This document shows positions 45,001 through 60,000 of a stretch of DNA of 64,000 bases, one piece after another (position 1 is the stretch's first letter; every line of letters begins with the position of its first letter). A model generated the notes under the pieces. That model was not told where the DNA came from. It made no database searches and worked only from the letters and a program-made list of their open reading frames with translations. Source of the DNA: Streptomyces cucumeris. Lineage in GTDB: Bacteria > Actinomycetota > Actinomycetes > Streptomycetales > Streptomycetaceae. A program made the position numbers and the translations under genes. Location: positions 359,901 to 423,900 of the forward strand of contig NZ_JANCLX010000001.1 in assembly GCF_024295805.1 (NCBI RefSeq), read 5' to 3'.

Positions 45001-48000
45001 TGCGGGGAGTTGGGGGTTTCTTCCCGGCTGACGGGGAAGGCGTGTTAGGGCGTGTTTCGAAAGTAGCGCCGTCCGCCCGGAGGGCGGGCCCCGCGGCGTC
45101 AGGGGGCACCTCCCGGCGGTAGCCGGGGGAGCGTGCGATCGCAAGGCGGAGGGTCGTCCTTGTAGCGGGCCTACTCGGACGATCCCGACAACGCAGCGAG
45201 CGTGCGTGCCAGGCGTCGCGGGGCAGGCGGGACTTTCGAAACACGCCCTGCCCGGGCGGCGGCACCGGCGGGCGCGACTGGGAATCTGCCGGTCACCGCC
45301 GCCCGGGGGTTCGGGGCGCGGGGCGGTCAGCGGCCGGTGGCCACCGCCCCCGAGAGCCGTTCGACCCCGCGCAGCAGGGCGGAGTGGTCGAGGCCGCCGT
45401 CTCCCTGGGCGCGCAGCGCGCCGACGAGCTGGGCCACCACGGCGCCGACCGGCAGCGCGGCGCCGACGTCACGGGCCGCCGCGGTGACGATGCCCATGTC
45501 CTTGTGGTGCAGATCGATCCGGAAGCCGGGGGCGAAGTCGCGGCGGAGGAAGTTCTCCTTCTTGCGCTCGAGGACGGTGGATCCGGCGAGCCCGCCCGCC
45601 AGGACGTCGAGCGCGGCCCCGAGGTCGACCCCGGACTTCTCCAGGAACACCACGGCCTCGGCGCACGCCTGGATGTTGGCCGCCACGATCAGCTGGTTGG
45701 CGGCCTTCACGGTCTGTCCGGAACCGTGCGGACCGCACAGGACCACGGTCTTCCCCAGCGCCGCGAAGACCGGCCGGGCCCGTTCGAAGTCCTCCGGCTC
45801 GCCGCCGGCCATGATGGACAGCACGGCCTCCACCGCCCCGGCCTCACCGCCGGAGACCGGTGCGTCCAGCACCCGGACGCCCTTGCCGCCCTCGGCGGCG
45901 GCCTTCGCCACGGCCCGTGAGGTCTGCGGGGTGATGGAGGACATGTCGATCAGCAGACTGCCGGGCCGGGCATGGGCCAGCACTCCGTCCTCGCCGAGGA
46001 CGACGGCCTCGACCTGGGGCGAGGCGGGCACCATGGTGATCACCACATCCGCGTTCCGGACGGCCTCGGCGACGGAGGCGGCGGGGGTGCCCCCGGCGGC
46101 GGCGAGACGGTCCAGCTTCTCCTGTTCGAGGGTGAACCCGGTGACGTCGTAGCCCGCCTTGATCAGGTTCTCGGACATGGGCGAGCCCATGATGCCGAGT
46201 CCGATCCAGGCGATGGTGGGAAGGGATTCGCTCACGGTCCGGCCTTTCTGGTGTCGTTCGGTCAGGGGTCGGCTCAGCGGCGGTCGGCCGGGTCCCGGGT
46301 CAGCCAGTCGAAGGACGCGGCGCTCGGCCCGCCGGGCTTGTACTCCAGCCCGACCCAGCCGTCGTAACCGGCGGTGCGCAGCCGGTCGAGGAGACCGGGG
46401 ATGTCGAGTGCGCCGGTACCGGGCGCGCCACGGCCCGGGACGTCCGCGATCTGCACATGGCCGGTGCGGTCCGCGTAGGTCTCGATGACCAGCGGCAGGT
46501 CCTCGCCGTTCCGGGCCAGGTGGTACAGGTCCATCAGGAACGCGGCGTTGTCCAGCCCGGTGGCCTCGTTGACCCGCTCCACCACCTCGACCGCGGCGGG
46601 CGCGCTCACCAGCGGGTAGTGCGGGGACTCCGCGGCGCCCAGGGCCTCGATCAGCAGCGTCGCGCCCACTCGGTCGGCGGCGCGGGCGGCCAGTGTCAGG
46701 TTCTCCAGCGCCAGGGCGTCCTGGGCGTCCTCGTCCTCGGGGGCCGCGCCCTCGATCCGGTTGCCGTACAGCGCGTTGAGCGCGGTGCATCCGACGGACG
46801 CGGCGAAATCGGCGGCGACCTCGACGTTGGCGCGGAAGCGTTCGGACTCCTCACCGGGGACGGACAGCGCACCCCGGTCGGGGCCGGGCAGTTCACCGGC
46901 GTAGAAGTTGAGCCCCACGAGCTGGGTCCCGGCGCTCTCCAGCGCGCCGCGCAGCGCGTCGAGTTCGGCCCGGCCGGGCGTCGGGTCCCGGGGCCACGGC
47001 CACCACAGCTCGACCGCGCCGAAGCCCGCGGCGGCCGCGGCCGCCGGGCGCTGCAGGAGGGGGAGCTCGGTGAAGAGGATCGAGAGATTGACGTCGAAGC
47101 GCGCGAAGCGCCCGGCCGTGCGGTCCATGGGCCCTCGGCTCCTTCCGTTTCAAAGATTCCGTATAGCGGAAGTTGCTTTCTGGATTACGGAAGCATGGGG
47201 CGATGGTCGCGGGACTGTCAAGAGGGGCTGCCCGAGCCGCCCGGGGCGCAGTAGGTTGGCGGCGTGAGATTGAGGGTGGAGTTCACGACCGAGCCGTTCG
47301 ACCTCGACGAGGTACCGCCGCACGCCGTGGTGGCCCGCGAGACCGTGCAGTCCGCCGCGCTGGACGCGGTGGACGTCGGTCCGTTCGGCAACACGGCCGA
47401 GGGGCGGGCGGATGCCGTGCTGAGCGCCGTGGACCAACTGCTGCGCAAGTCCCTGGAGGCGGGTGCCACCCGGGTCTCGCTCCAGGTCAATGTGATCGGT
47501 GAGGCCGGTGCGGGCCAGGAGGGCGAGCGTTGAGCGTGCCCGATGACCACCCGTTCGTCTCGGCCGTCAAACCGCTGGTGGACGCCATGGGTGGCGAGAT
47601 GGTCGCCCCGGAGGGGGCGCGCGGCGACGATGTGGTGCTCTCCTGGGAGGGCCGTGCGGTGGTGGCCGTCCGGCTGCCGCATCTGTCCGATTCGCTCGAC
47701 CACATCCTGGCCGACCTCCAGCGCCGCCACGGTGTTCCGCTCGCCGACCTGGACCGCAGGACCAAGCAGTCGGTGGTCCGGCTCCTGGAGCAGCGCGGGG
47801 CCTTCTCGGTGCGGCACGGCGTGGAGACGGTGGCGAGCGCGCTCGGGGTCAGCCGCTTCACCGTCTACAACTACCTCAACCGCGAGAAGGGCGCGCCGCC
47901 ATCCGCTTGATCCCGACCAGGGTCCGGTAGCGGGGGCGTGCCGCGAAGGCAGCCGGGGTCCATACGGTCGGCCGCCCCACCTCGGCGCACAGGTGCAGGA

Positions 48001-51000
48001 TCGCCTCCGGGCCCGCCCAGACGCCCAGATGTGCGCCGAAGGCGTCGTCGGTGGCGTTGAAGAGCAGCAGGTCCAGCGGGCGCGGGGTGGTCACCCGCAC
48101 GGTGGACTCTGCGTCGTCCCACAGCTCGCTCGACCGCAGCGCCGGGGGCCGCAGCCCGAAGTGGCGCAGTACCGCGTAGGCGAAGAGCTGGCAGTTGGCT
48201 CCTGCGGCGAGTCCTGGCCGCTCCCTGACGGCCGCGGACCCGGGGTGGCGCGCACCCGCGTAGGGCACCGACCACAGCGCGGCGGGCAGTGACCCGGGCA
48301 GCCCCGTGACCATGGCCGGCTCCTCGTGCGGTCCGTTCGTCACCGCGGTCTCCCCCTGTCGCTCCGGTCACCCGTGCGGCCGATCATGCCACCGAAAGTT
48401 TTCAACAAAGTGTTGACGATTGCCACGGGGGGCTCCTAGCTTGCCGATGTGACTACCAGCGCACCGCCGGGTCTGACCCGGTTCAACTCCGTGGCCGAGC
48501 GCGATGCCGCCGGGCTGCTGCACGAGGTGTGCACCGCCCGGACCTGGGCCGGGGCGGTGGCCTCGGGGCGGCCCTACGCCACCGTCGAGGAGCTGCTCGC
48601 CGCCTCCGACGCGGCCATGGCAGAGCTGACCGCCGGGGATCTCGCCGAGGCGATGGCCGGACACCCGCCCATCGGCAGACCCGCCCCGGGCGACGCCACC
48701 TCGGCCCGCGAGCAGAGCGGGGTCCGCGACGAGCTCCGCGCGGAACTGCTGGAATCGAACCTGGAGTACCAGGAGCGCCACGGCCATGTCTTCCTGATCT
48801 GCGCCACCGGACGCGGCGGCGAGGAGATGCTCGCCGCCCTGCGCGAGCGGATCGGCAACGACGCGGACACCGAGCGCGAGATCGTCCGCACCGAGCTGGG
48901 CAAGATCAATCGCATCCGGCTCATCCGCCTCATGGAGGCCGCCGCGGAAGGAGAGCGCTGATGGCGAACGCCACCTCCGTATCCACCCACATCCTGGACA
49001 CCAGCGTCGGCCGCCCGGCCGCGGGGGTGGACGTGGAGCTGGCCGTCCGGGCCGGGGGCGGTGCGGACTGGACCCCGCACGCCACCTCCGCCACCGACGC
49101 CGACGGCCGCTGCAAGGACCTGCCCGCCCTCCCCGGGGGCACCACCGAGGTACGGCTGCGCTTCGCCACCGGGCCGTATCTGCCCCATGCCTTCTTCCCC
49201 GAAGTGGCGGTCGTCTTCGCCGTCGAGCCGGGTGAGCACTACCACGTACCGCTGCTGCTCACCCCGTTCGGCTACTCCGTATACCGAGGGAGCTAAGCCC
49301 GATGCCCGAGCTCGGCCAGAACCAGTACGGCAAAGCCGAATGCCGCGTCGTCCGCGTCGTGCGCGACGGCGCCGTCCACCACATCAAGGACCTGAACGTC
49401 TCGGTGGCGCTCTCCGGCGACATGGACGAGGTCCACCTCTCCGGCAGCAACGCCAACGTGCTGCCCACCGACACCACCAAGAACACCGTGTACGCCTTCG
49501 CCAAGGAACACGGGATCACCTCGGCCGAACAGTTCGGCATCCACCTGGCCCGCCACTTCGTCACCAGCCAGGAGCCGATCCACGCCGCCCGCATCCGGAT
49601 CGAGGAGTACTCCTGGGACCGGATCGAGACCTCCGGCGAGGCCCGGCACTCCTTCGTCCGCTCCGGCCGGGAGACCCGCACCGCCCAGGTCTCTTACGAC
49701 GGCGAGCGCTGGGAGGTGCTCTCCGGGCTCAAGGACCTCACCGTCCTGAACTCCACCGACTCCGAGTTCTGGGGCTACGTCAGGGACAAGTACACCACCC
49801 TGCCCGAGGCCCGCGACCGTATCCTCGCCACCGAGGTGCACGCCCGCTGGCGCTCGGGCTGGAGCGATGACGCGGCACCGGCGCCGGACTGGGAGCGGGC
49901 CTACGCCGAGACCCGCGGCCATCTGCTGACCGCGTTCGCCGAGACCTATTCGCTCTCGCTCCAGCAGACGCTCTACCAGATGGGCGCCCGGGTCATCGAA
50001 CACCGGCCGGACATCGACGAGATACGGCTCTCCCTCCCCAACAAGCACCACTTCCTGGTGGATCTGGAGCCCTTCGGCCTCAAGAACGACAACGAGGTGT
50101 ACTTCGCCGCCGACCGGCCCTACGGCCTGATCGAGGCCACCGTGCTGCGTGACGGTGCCACGCCCCGGATCCCCACCGACTGAAGGGCGCCGCATGAACC
50201 GCATCGTCATCGAGAACTGCGCCGTCGCCACCGTGGACGCCGCGGACACCGAGTACGCCTCCGGGCACCTGGTGGTCGCGGGCAACCGCATCGAGTCGGT
50301 CGGCGCCGGGCCCGCGCCCCGGGACCTGCCGGACGTGGTCCGCCGGATCGACGGCACCGGCCATCTGGCCACCCCGGGCCTGGTCAACACCCATCACCAC
50401 TTCTACCAGTGGCTCACCCGGGGCCTTGCGCAGGACTGCAACCTCTTCGACTGGCTGGTCGCCCTCTATCCGACCTGGGCGCGGATCGACGAGGAGATGG
50501 TCCACGCGGCGGCCCGCGGCTCCCTGGCGATGATGGCGCGCGGTGGTGTCACCACCGCCATGGACCACCACTACGTCTTCCCGCGCGGCACCGGCGATCT
50601 GCTCGGCGCCGAGATCCGCGCGGCGCGTGAGCTGGGGGTGCGGTTCACCGCCGCGCGCGGCTCCATGGACCGCGGGGCCTCCGACGGCGGACTGCCGCCG
50701 GACTTCGCGGTGGAGAGCACCGAGGGCGCGCTGACCGCCACCGAGGAGGCGATCGACACCCACCACGACGGCGGGTTCGACTCGATGCTCCAGATCGCGG
50801 TCGCGCCCTGCTCACCCTTCTCGGTCTCCACCGAACTGCTCCGCGAGGGCGCGGCCCTGGCCCGCCGCAAGGGGGTGCGGCTGCACACCCACGGCTCGGA
50901 GACGGTGGAGGAGGAGAAGTTCTGCCACGAGCTGTTCGGGATGGGGCCGACCGACTACTTCGAGTCCACCGGCTGGCTGGGCGAGGACGTGTGGATGGCG

Positions 51001-54000
51001 CACTGCGTCCATATGAACGACGCCGACATCGCCGCCTTCGCCCGGACCGGTACCGGAGTGGCCCACTGCCCCTCGTCCAACGCCCGGCTCGCCGCGGGTA
51101 TCGCACGGGTGCCGGATCTGCTCGCGGCACGGGTGCCGGTCGGTCTCGGCGTGGACGGCACCGCCTCCAACGAGTCCGGTGAGCTGCACACCGAGCTGCG
51201 CAACGCGCTGCTGGTCAACCGGCTCGGCAGCCACCGCGAGAAGGCGCTGACGGTACGCCAGGCACTGCGTCTGGGCACCCACGGCGGTGCGCGGGTGCTG
51301 GGGCGCCAGGACCAGATCGGATCGCTGGAGCCGGGCAAGCTGGCCGACCTGGTGCTGTGGAAGCTGGACGGCATCGGCCACTCCACCATCGCCGACCCGG
51401 TCGCCGCCCTCGTCCTCGGCGCGGCGGCCCCGGTGACCCTGTCGCTGGTGAACGGTGAACCGGTGGTGGCGGACGGGCGGTTGCTCACCGTCGACGAGGA
51501 CGAGATCGCGCGCACCGCGCGCGACGAGGCACACCGGCTGGCCCGTATCGCGGCCGACGGGTGACCCAGGGCTCCGGCCGGGAGGGACGGCTCCCGGCCG
51601 GACGCGGGTCCGGTCAGTGCACCGGGCCCGTGGCGGCGACCGCACCCGGCGACCGGGGGCTTACGGCCCGCGGCCGCCGGGTGCGGTTCCAACCGGTGCT
51701 CCGCCCGGTTCAGTCCAGCAGGGCGTACGCGGGCAGGGTGAGGAACTCCGCGAAGTCCTCGTCGAGTGCGACCTTCAGCAGCAGATCGTGGGCCTGATCC
51801 CACTTTCCGGCCGCGTAGCCCTGCGGGCCGGTCTCCTCGCGGATCGCCGCGAGTTCCTCGGCGGCCACCTTGCGCACCAGGTCAGCCGTGGCTTTCTCGC
51901 CGTTCTCGAACACCACACCGGCATTGATCCACTGCCAGATCTGGGAGCGGGAGATCTCGGCGGTGGCGGCGTCCTCCATCAGGTTGAAGATGGCGACGGC
52001 GCCCAGACCGCGCAGCCATGCCTCGATGTAACGGATCCCGACCTGGACGGCGTTGCGCAGTCCCTCGTACGTGGGCTTCGCTCCCACCGAGGAGATGTCG
52101 ATCAGCTCGGCGGCGGTGACGCGCACCTCCTCGCGCAGCCGGTCCTTCTGGTGCTGCCGGTCGCCGAGCACCGCGTCGAAGCTGGCGCGGGCCACCGGCA
52201 CCAGATCGGGGTGGGCGACCCAGGAGCCGTCGAAACCGTCGGCCGCCTCACGGTCCTTGTCGGCCCGGACCTTCTCCAGGGCGACCGCGTTGACCTGCGG
52301 ATCGCGGCGGCTGGGGATGAACGCGGCCATACCGCCGATCGCGTGGGCGCCGCGCTTGTGGCAGGTGCGCACCAGGAGTTCGGTGTAGGCGCGCATGAAC
52401 GGGGTGGTCATGGTGACCGCGTTGCGGTCGGGGAGGACGAAGTCCGGGCCGCCGTCGCGGAAGTTCTTGACGATGGAGAAGAGGTAGTCCCAGCGGCCCG
52501 CGTTGAGCCCGGAGGCATGGTCGCGCAGCTCGTGGAGGATCTCCTCCATCTCGTAGGCGGCGGTGATTGTCTCGATCAGGACGGTGGCGCGGATGGTCCC
52601 TTGCGGAATGCCCACGTAGTCCTGGGCGAAGACGAAGACGTCGTTCCAGAGGCGGGCCTCCCGATGCGATTCGGTCTTGGGGAGGTAGAAGTACGGGCCC
52701 TTGCCGCGGTCCAGCAGCCGCTGTGCGTTGTGGAAGAAGTAGAGCCCGAAGTCGACCAGTGCGCCGGGCACCGCACGGCCGTCGGACGCCCGCAGATGGC
52801 GCTCGTCGAGGTGCCAGCCGCGCGGCCGGGTAACCACGGTGGCCAGTTCCTCGTCCGGGCGCAGGGCGTAGCTCTTGCCCTCGGGGGAGGTGAAGTCGAT
52901 CCGCCGTTCATAGGCGTCGATCAGGTTGAGCTGACCGCCGATCACGTTCTCCCAGGTGGGTGCGGAGGCGTCCTCGAAGTCGGCGAGCCAGACCCGCGCC
53001 CCGGAGTTCAGGGCGTTGATGGTCATCTTGCGGTCGGTGGGGCCGGTGATCTCCACCCGGCGGTCCTGGAGGGCGGGCGGTGCCGGGGCGACCCGCCAGT
53101 CGGGGTCCTCGCGGACGGCGGCGGTCTCGGGGAGGAAGTCCAGACGGCTGGTGCGGGCGATCTCGGCGCGGCGTTCCGCGCGGCGGGCGAGCAGGTCGTC
53201 GCGGCGCGGGGTGAAGCGGTCGTGCAGCGCGGCGAGGAAGGTCAGGGCCGCGTCGGTCAGCACCTCGCCCTGGCGGTCCAGAGGTTCGGTGTCGACGACG
53301 GCCAGCGGGGACGGCGCTGGTGCTGGCATGGGCGGACACTCCTTTGGGAGGCGGTGCGTGGCACGGGGTGCCGGGGATGGGGGAAGGGCGGTGCGACGCC
53401 GTACGGGCAGCATGGCGTCCCACAAACCTTCTGGCCTGTGGATAGTAATTTCCTCATGGTGGAACTTCAATCTTTTGTTGAGGGGCGAGCCCGCCCTCAC
53501 CCCATCGGGCTCCCGTGGCCCCCGGTGCCACCCCCGGCTCACTCCAGCAGCGTCAAGTCCGCGGCCGTGTCGATGTCATCCGGTCGAGCGATGTCCGAGC
53601 AGTCCACGAGCGTGAGCGCCGATCCGTGCGCCCGCAGATAGCCGCGCGCCCCGCGGTCGCCGACCGCGTCCGCCGCCACGCCCTCCCACCGGGCCGCCCC
53701 GAAGAGCACCGGATGGCCCCGTACCCCGTCGTACTCCGCGGCCGCCAGGCTGTCCGGGCCGTCGTACGCGGTCAGCAGCCGGGCCACCGCGGCGGCCCCG
53801 ATCCCCGGCTGGTCCACCAGCGTGACCAGGGCCGCGCAGGCTCCGCTCGCCGCCAGCGAGGTCAGCCCGGCCCGCAGCGAGGAGCCCATACCGCCCGCCC
53901 AGTCCGGGTTGTCGACCAGGACGCAGCCCGGGAGTTCGGCCCGCGCCCGCACCTCCTCGGCGGCGGCGCCCAGCACGATGTGCACCGGGGCGCAGCCGCC

Positions 54001-57000
54001 CTCCCGCAGCGCGCGCGCCGCGTGCTCCACCAGCGGCCGCCCCCGGTGCCTCAACAGGGCCTTCGGCCGTCCGCCCAGCCGCCGTCCACCGCCCGCCGCC
54101 AGCAGCACTCCGGCGACCTGCGCATTGTCAGTCGAGGTGCGATCCATGGGCCCTGCTTACCTCACCGGAGGCCGCCGTGGACGATCCATCCAAGCCGGTC
54201 TGATTTTCGCTCTCCGTATGGCGCGGCGTGCGTACCGTGTCGTTAACTGAGCCGCGGCCCCTTGTGTCCGGTCCTGTGTCCGGGCTTACGTCCGGTCCTG
54301 ATGCCTGGCGGCCGTATGGGAGAGAGGGAGAGGGGGCAGGCTCGTGCACCAGTGTGCGAGGGGGCGAAGGGCAGTGTTGTCCGATGACGGCGTGAAGCTC
54401 TGGGAAGCGCCCGATGCCTCGTCGGTGGAGGACGTCGCGGTGAGGGAAGCCAGCCGAGTGTCCGGCACCGACGAAGACCCGAGAGCGGCCGAGCTGCGCC
54501 TCGCCGTCGCCCGGCTCAGGCGTGACCTGGCCGCCCATCCGGCCGAATTACCCGATCGCGCCATCGCGGACGATGAACTCGCCGCGCTGGACGCCATGAT
54601 CCGCACCGGTGCCCCCGAGCTGCACCGGCTGCGCCGCTCCCTGTTGCTGATCGCGGGCGCGCTGGGTTCGGTGAGCGCGCTCGGCCCCTCCTTGAGCGGG
54701 GTCCGGGTCGCGATCGATCTCTTCGGCAGTGTGCCGAGGAGCCGCGGCAGGGAGTGACCCGAGGGCCCGCCGTCGGCGCCGTGGGTCCGCCGCGCCGTCA
54801 GGCGGTGCCGCCGCCGCTGGCCAGCGCGCCGGACAGCTCGGCCGCGACCTCCTTGAGGATCGGCACGATGTCGGCCGTGGCCTCCTCGGTGACCCGGCCC
54901 GCCGGACCCGAGATCGAGATGGCCGCCGCGGTGGGGGAGTCGGGCACCGGCACCGCGAGACAGCGCACCCCCATCTCCTGCTCGTTGTCGTCCACCGCGT
55001 AGCCCGTCTCGCGCACCCGGCGCAGCGCCTCCAGGAAGCCGTCCGGCGTGGTGATGGTCCGCGGGGTCACCGGCGGCATCCCGGTACGGCCCAGCAGGGC
55101 GCGCACCTCCTCCGGGGGAGCGGCGGCCAGCAGTGCCTTGCCGACGCCCGTGGTGTGCGGCAGCACCCGCCGCCCGACCTCGGTGAACATCCGCATCGAA
55201 TGGCGGGACGGCACCTGGGCGACGTAGACCACCTCATCGCCGTCCAGGAGGGCCATGTTGGCGGTCTCCCCGGTCTCCTCCACCAGCCGCGCCAGATACG
55301 GCCGCGCCCAGGTGCCCAGCAGCCGGGCCGAGCTCTCCCCGAGCCGGATCAGCCGGGGGCCGAGGGCATAGCGCCGGTTGGGCTGCTGGCGTACATAGCC
55401 GCAGGCCACCAGGGTGCGCATCAGCCGGTGGATGGTGGGCAGCGGCAGCCCGCTGCTGGTGGAGAGTTCGCTCAGGCCCACCTCGCCCCCGGCGTCCGCC
55501 ATCCGCTCCAGCAGATCGAAGGCGCGCTCGAGGGACTGGACGCCGCCGGAGCTGGCGGCGGTCTTGGGCTCGGCGGACGGCACGTCGGGGTGTCCTCTCA
55601 CTGCGGCGGGTACCGGGCCGTGCGCGGCGACGATCCGCAGCCGGCCGGCCACCGGCAGCCTACCGGGCCGCACCGGCGCCCACAGTGCCTTTGGCGGGCT
55701 GTCGGCGCCGGTCACGGCCCGGGCGGCGGGCGTCCGGCGGCGCCCCGGTGGACGGGGTCTTGACCGGGCCGGTGGCGGGGTGAAGACTCGAGCTTCAACA
55801 GAATGTTGATTTTTGGAGTCCGGGAGAACCTGGAAGCCGAGGAGGATGCGGGTGTCCCATCCGGAAGCCGAACTGGTGCTGCGCTCGACGCGCGTCGTCA
55901 CCCCGGAAGGGCCGCGCGCGGCGTCCGTCGCCGTGTCCGTGGCCACCGGGACGATCGCCGCCGTCCTGCCGTACGACGCCCCGGACCCGCCCGGGGCCCG
56001 GGTCGAGGACCTCGGGGACGATGTGCTGCTGCCCGGTCTCGTCGACACCCACGTCCATGTCAACGACCCCGGCCGCACCGAGTGGGAGGGGTTCGCCACG
56101 GCCACCCGCGCGGCCGCCGCGGGCGGGATCACCACCCTGGTCGACATGCCGCTCAACAGCGTCCCGCCGACCACCACCGTGGACGCCCTGGAGGTCAAGC
56201 GGGCCGTCGCCCGCCGGGCGGCCCATGTGGACATCGGCTTCTGGGGCGGTGCGGTGCCCGGTAACGCCGCCGACCTCGAACCGCTGCACGACGCGGGCGT
56301 CATGGGCTTCAAATGCTTTCTGCTGCCCTCCGGCGTCGATGAGTTCCCGCATCTCACCCCGGCCGGTCTGGACACCGCCCTGCGCACCATCGCGGGCTTC
56401 GGCGGACTGCTCATCGTGCACGCCGAGGACCCGCACCTCATCGAGGACGCCCCGGCACCGAGCGGTCCGGCCTATGCCGGGTTCCTCGCCTCCCGCCCGC
56501 GCGACGCCGAGAACCGGGCGATCGAGCGGCTGGTGGAGCTGGCGCGTGAGCTGCGCGCCCGCGTACATGTCCTCCACCTCTCCTCCGCCGAGGCGCTGCC
56601 GCTGCTCGCCGCCGCCCGGCGCGACGGCGTCCGCGTCACCGTCGAGACCTGTCCGCACTTCCTGACCCTCACCGCCGAGGAAGTCCCGGACGGCGCCACC
56701 GAGTTCAAATGCTGTCCGCCCATCCGTGAGGCCGCCAACCAGGACGCGCTGTGGCGGGGGCTGGCCGACGGCACCATCGACTGTGTCGTCTCCGACCACT
56801 CACCGTGCACCGCCGAGCTGAAGGTCGACGACTTCGGCCGGGCCTGGGGCGGGATCTCCTCGCTCCAGCTCGGTCTGCCCGCGGTCTGGACCGAGGCCCG
56901 CCGCCGCGGCCACACCCTCCACGACGTGGCCCGCTGGATGTCCGCGGCGCCCGCCGCCCTGGTCGGCCTCGACCATCGCAAGGGCGCCGTCGCGGCCGGC

Positions 57001-60000
57001 CACGACGCCGACTTCGCGGTCCTCGCCCCCGACGAGACGTTCACCGTCGACCCCGCAGCCCTGCACCACCGCAACCAGGTCACCGCCTACGCGGGCAGAA
57101 CCCTCCACGGCGTCGTACGGTCCACCTGGCTGCGCGGACGGAAGATCGCTGACCACGGCACCCCCACCGAACCCACCGGCAGACTCCTGGAAAGGCAGCC
57201 CCGCGCATGACCGCGCCCACACCCCGCTTCACCGGTGACGCCGACCCGTACGGCGGCGGCGATCCCTACGCCGACTACCGCTCCGCCGACTTCCCCTTCA
57301 CCCACCTCACCGATCTGGCCGACCGGCGGCTCGGCGGCAGCGTCATCGCGGCCAACGACGAGTTCTTCGCCGAACGCGAGAACCTGATCAAACCCCAGGT
57401 CCCGCACTTCGACCCGGCCACCTACGGCCACAAGGGCAAGGTCATGGACGGCTGGGAGACCCGGCGGCGGCGCGGCGCCTCCGCCGACACCCCGCACCCC
57501 GCCGACACCGACCACGACTGGGCGCTGATCCGCCTGGGCGCGCCCGGGGTCATCCACGGCATCGTCGTCGACACCGCCCACTTCCGCGGCAACCACCCGC
57601 GGGCGGTGGGTGTCGAGGCGGCCTGCGTGCCGGGCGCGCCGTCCCCGGAGGAGCTGCTCGCCGACGGGGTGGAGTGGACCGTGCTCGTCCCGCGTACCCC
57701 GGTCGGCGGCCACGCGGCCAACGGCTTCGAGGTCTCCGTACCGCGCCGCTTCACCCATCTGCGCCTCACGCAGTACCCCGACGGCGGGATCGCCCGGCTC
57801 CGGGTGTACGGCGAGGCCGCCCCCGATCCGGCCTGGCTCACCGCGCTCTCCGTCTTCGACCTGGCCGCGCTGGAGAACGGCGGGGTGGCCGAGGATGCAT
57901 CGGACCGCTTCTTCTCCCCGCCCGCCAACTCCATCCAGCCCGGCCGCTCCCAGCGGATGGACGAGGGCTGGGAGACCCGGCGGCGGCGCGACACCGGTCA
58001 TGACTGGGTGCGTTACCGGCTCACCGGCCACTCCCGGATCCGCGCCGTGGAGATCGACACCGGCTGCTACAAGGGCAACGCGGCGGGCTGGGCCACGCTC
58101 CACGGCCTCGACACGACGACCGGCGCCGACCCCGCCGACCACACCGCCCCCGGCTGGACCGAACTGCTGCCCCGCACCCGCCTCCAGCCCGACACCGTCC
58201 ACCGGCTGTCCCTGGACGACGCCCCGCCGGTGACCCATGTGCGGATCGACATCCACCCGGACGGCGGGGTCGCCCGGCTGCGGCTGTACGGCGAACTGAC
58301 CGAGCGGGGCGCCGGGACGCTCGCCGGACGCCATGCGGAGCTGAGCGGCTGACAGCGGCCGGGCGGCAGCCGGGCGGTGGACGGAACGTCAGGCGCCCGG
58401 CTCCGGCACCCCGATCGGATTGGGGAAGCGCAGCGCCGTCGAGCACGCCGCGGCCAGCGGCTTCAACAGGGCCGTCAGGGCCGTGGTGTCCTCGGCGGTC
58501 AGCGGCCGCCAGGGGCGTTCGGCCGCGCGGTCGGTGGCGGACTCCACCGCGCGCAGCAGTTCACGCCCGTTCCCGGTGGCGGTGCCGTCCGGTTTCAGCA
58601 GCCCGCGGTCGGCCAGCCGGGTCAGCGCGGCCTCCCACTCCTGGTCGGTCCAGCCGCGGTACGGCTGGAGTTCGGCCCGCGGCAGATCGGCGCCCGCGCG
58701 CAGGCCCAGCGCCTCACAGCCGTCCAGGCCCGCGGCGACCAGGGCCGCCACATGACCGTCACCGCGGTGCTCACGCAGCAGGGTGGCGGCGTGCCACAGC
58801 CGCTCGACGGGCTTGTCGGGGAAGTCCAGCGCCGCGTTGGCCGATGTGAGCACCCGGCCCGCGGTGTCCAGACCGGCGGACCGGGGCACCAGGGCCTCGG
58901 CGGCGCGCTCCACCGCCGCCTCCTGCCCGGCCAGCAGCCGCCGCAGCGCGGCGACCGCCCCGGCGCGCCGGACCTCCAGCACCCGCTCGGGCGGCGCCAC
59001 CGCCCAGGCGTCGGGCAGGGCGCGCGCGACCATCGAGGGCGCGAAGCTGAAGAACGCCGCCACGACGGGCTCCGGGCCGACCGGCCCCAGCGGGGCGGCG
59101 CGGCCCGCGAAATAGCCGCGCCAGAAGCCGCGCAGCCCGGCGTCCTCGTAGGCGGTCAGGGCCTCCGGCGCGAAGTAGGTGACCGCGTGGATCGGCTCGA
59201 ACAGGGCCCACAGGGTGCGGGCCCGCGCCGGGGCGGTGGCGACCATCGGCGTGCTCCTCTCTGGTCTGCGGCGGTGCGGTGCTCGGGGGCGGTGGTCGGA
59301 GTCCGTGTTCCCGCCGTATGTGTTCCCACCCCAGCCTGACCAGTGCGGCGACGGTGGCGGTGCAGGCGGCGCCGAGCCCCTGCGGACGCCGCCGTCCGGC
59401 CGGATCCGGCACCGGACACCGGAAAGCCTTCCCCGCGCGGCTACTTGGCGCCCGCGAGGTAGAAGAGCAGGAAGAGGAAGCCGGCGATGAAGTGCACGCC
59501 CACCAGGTAGATGAAGACCCGGACGGTGAAGGTCATGGGCGCCCGGTCCTCCTCGTCGGGGGTGGTGGCGGCCCTGGCCGGAGGGGTGCCGGCGGTTCCG
59601 GGGGTGTGGTCGGCGGTCGTCTCGTTCACGGCGTACCGTGCCTTCCTCCGCGGGCGGCGTCACCGAGGCACAACTCGGCCGCGCCGCTCTGCAGCAGTGT
59701 GTGGACGAAGAGCAGATCGGTGCCGCCGGGCGAGGCGGCGGCGATGCGGTGCGGGGTGAGGGAGTCGAAGTGGGCGGCGTCGCCCTCGGCGAGGACGTGG
59801 ACCGTCTCCCCGAGGGTCAGCCCCAGCCGCCCCCGGATGACGTAGAGCCACTCCTCGCCGGGGTGGACCCGCACCAGGGCGTCCTGGGCACCGGAGCGCT
59901 CCGGGACGTGCACCCGCAGCGCCTGCATGGCCCGGCCCGAACCCCCGGCCCGCCAGTAGGTCCAGCCGCCCGCCTCCTGGGGCTCCATCCGGTCGGCCCG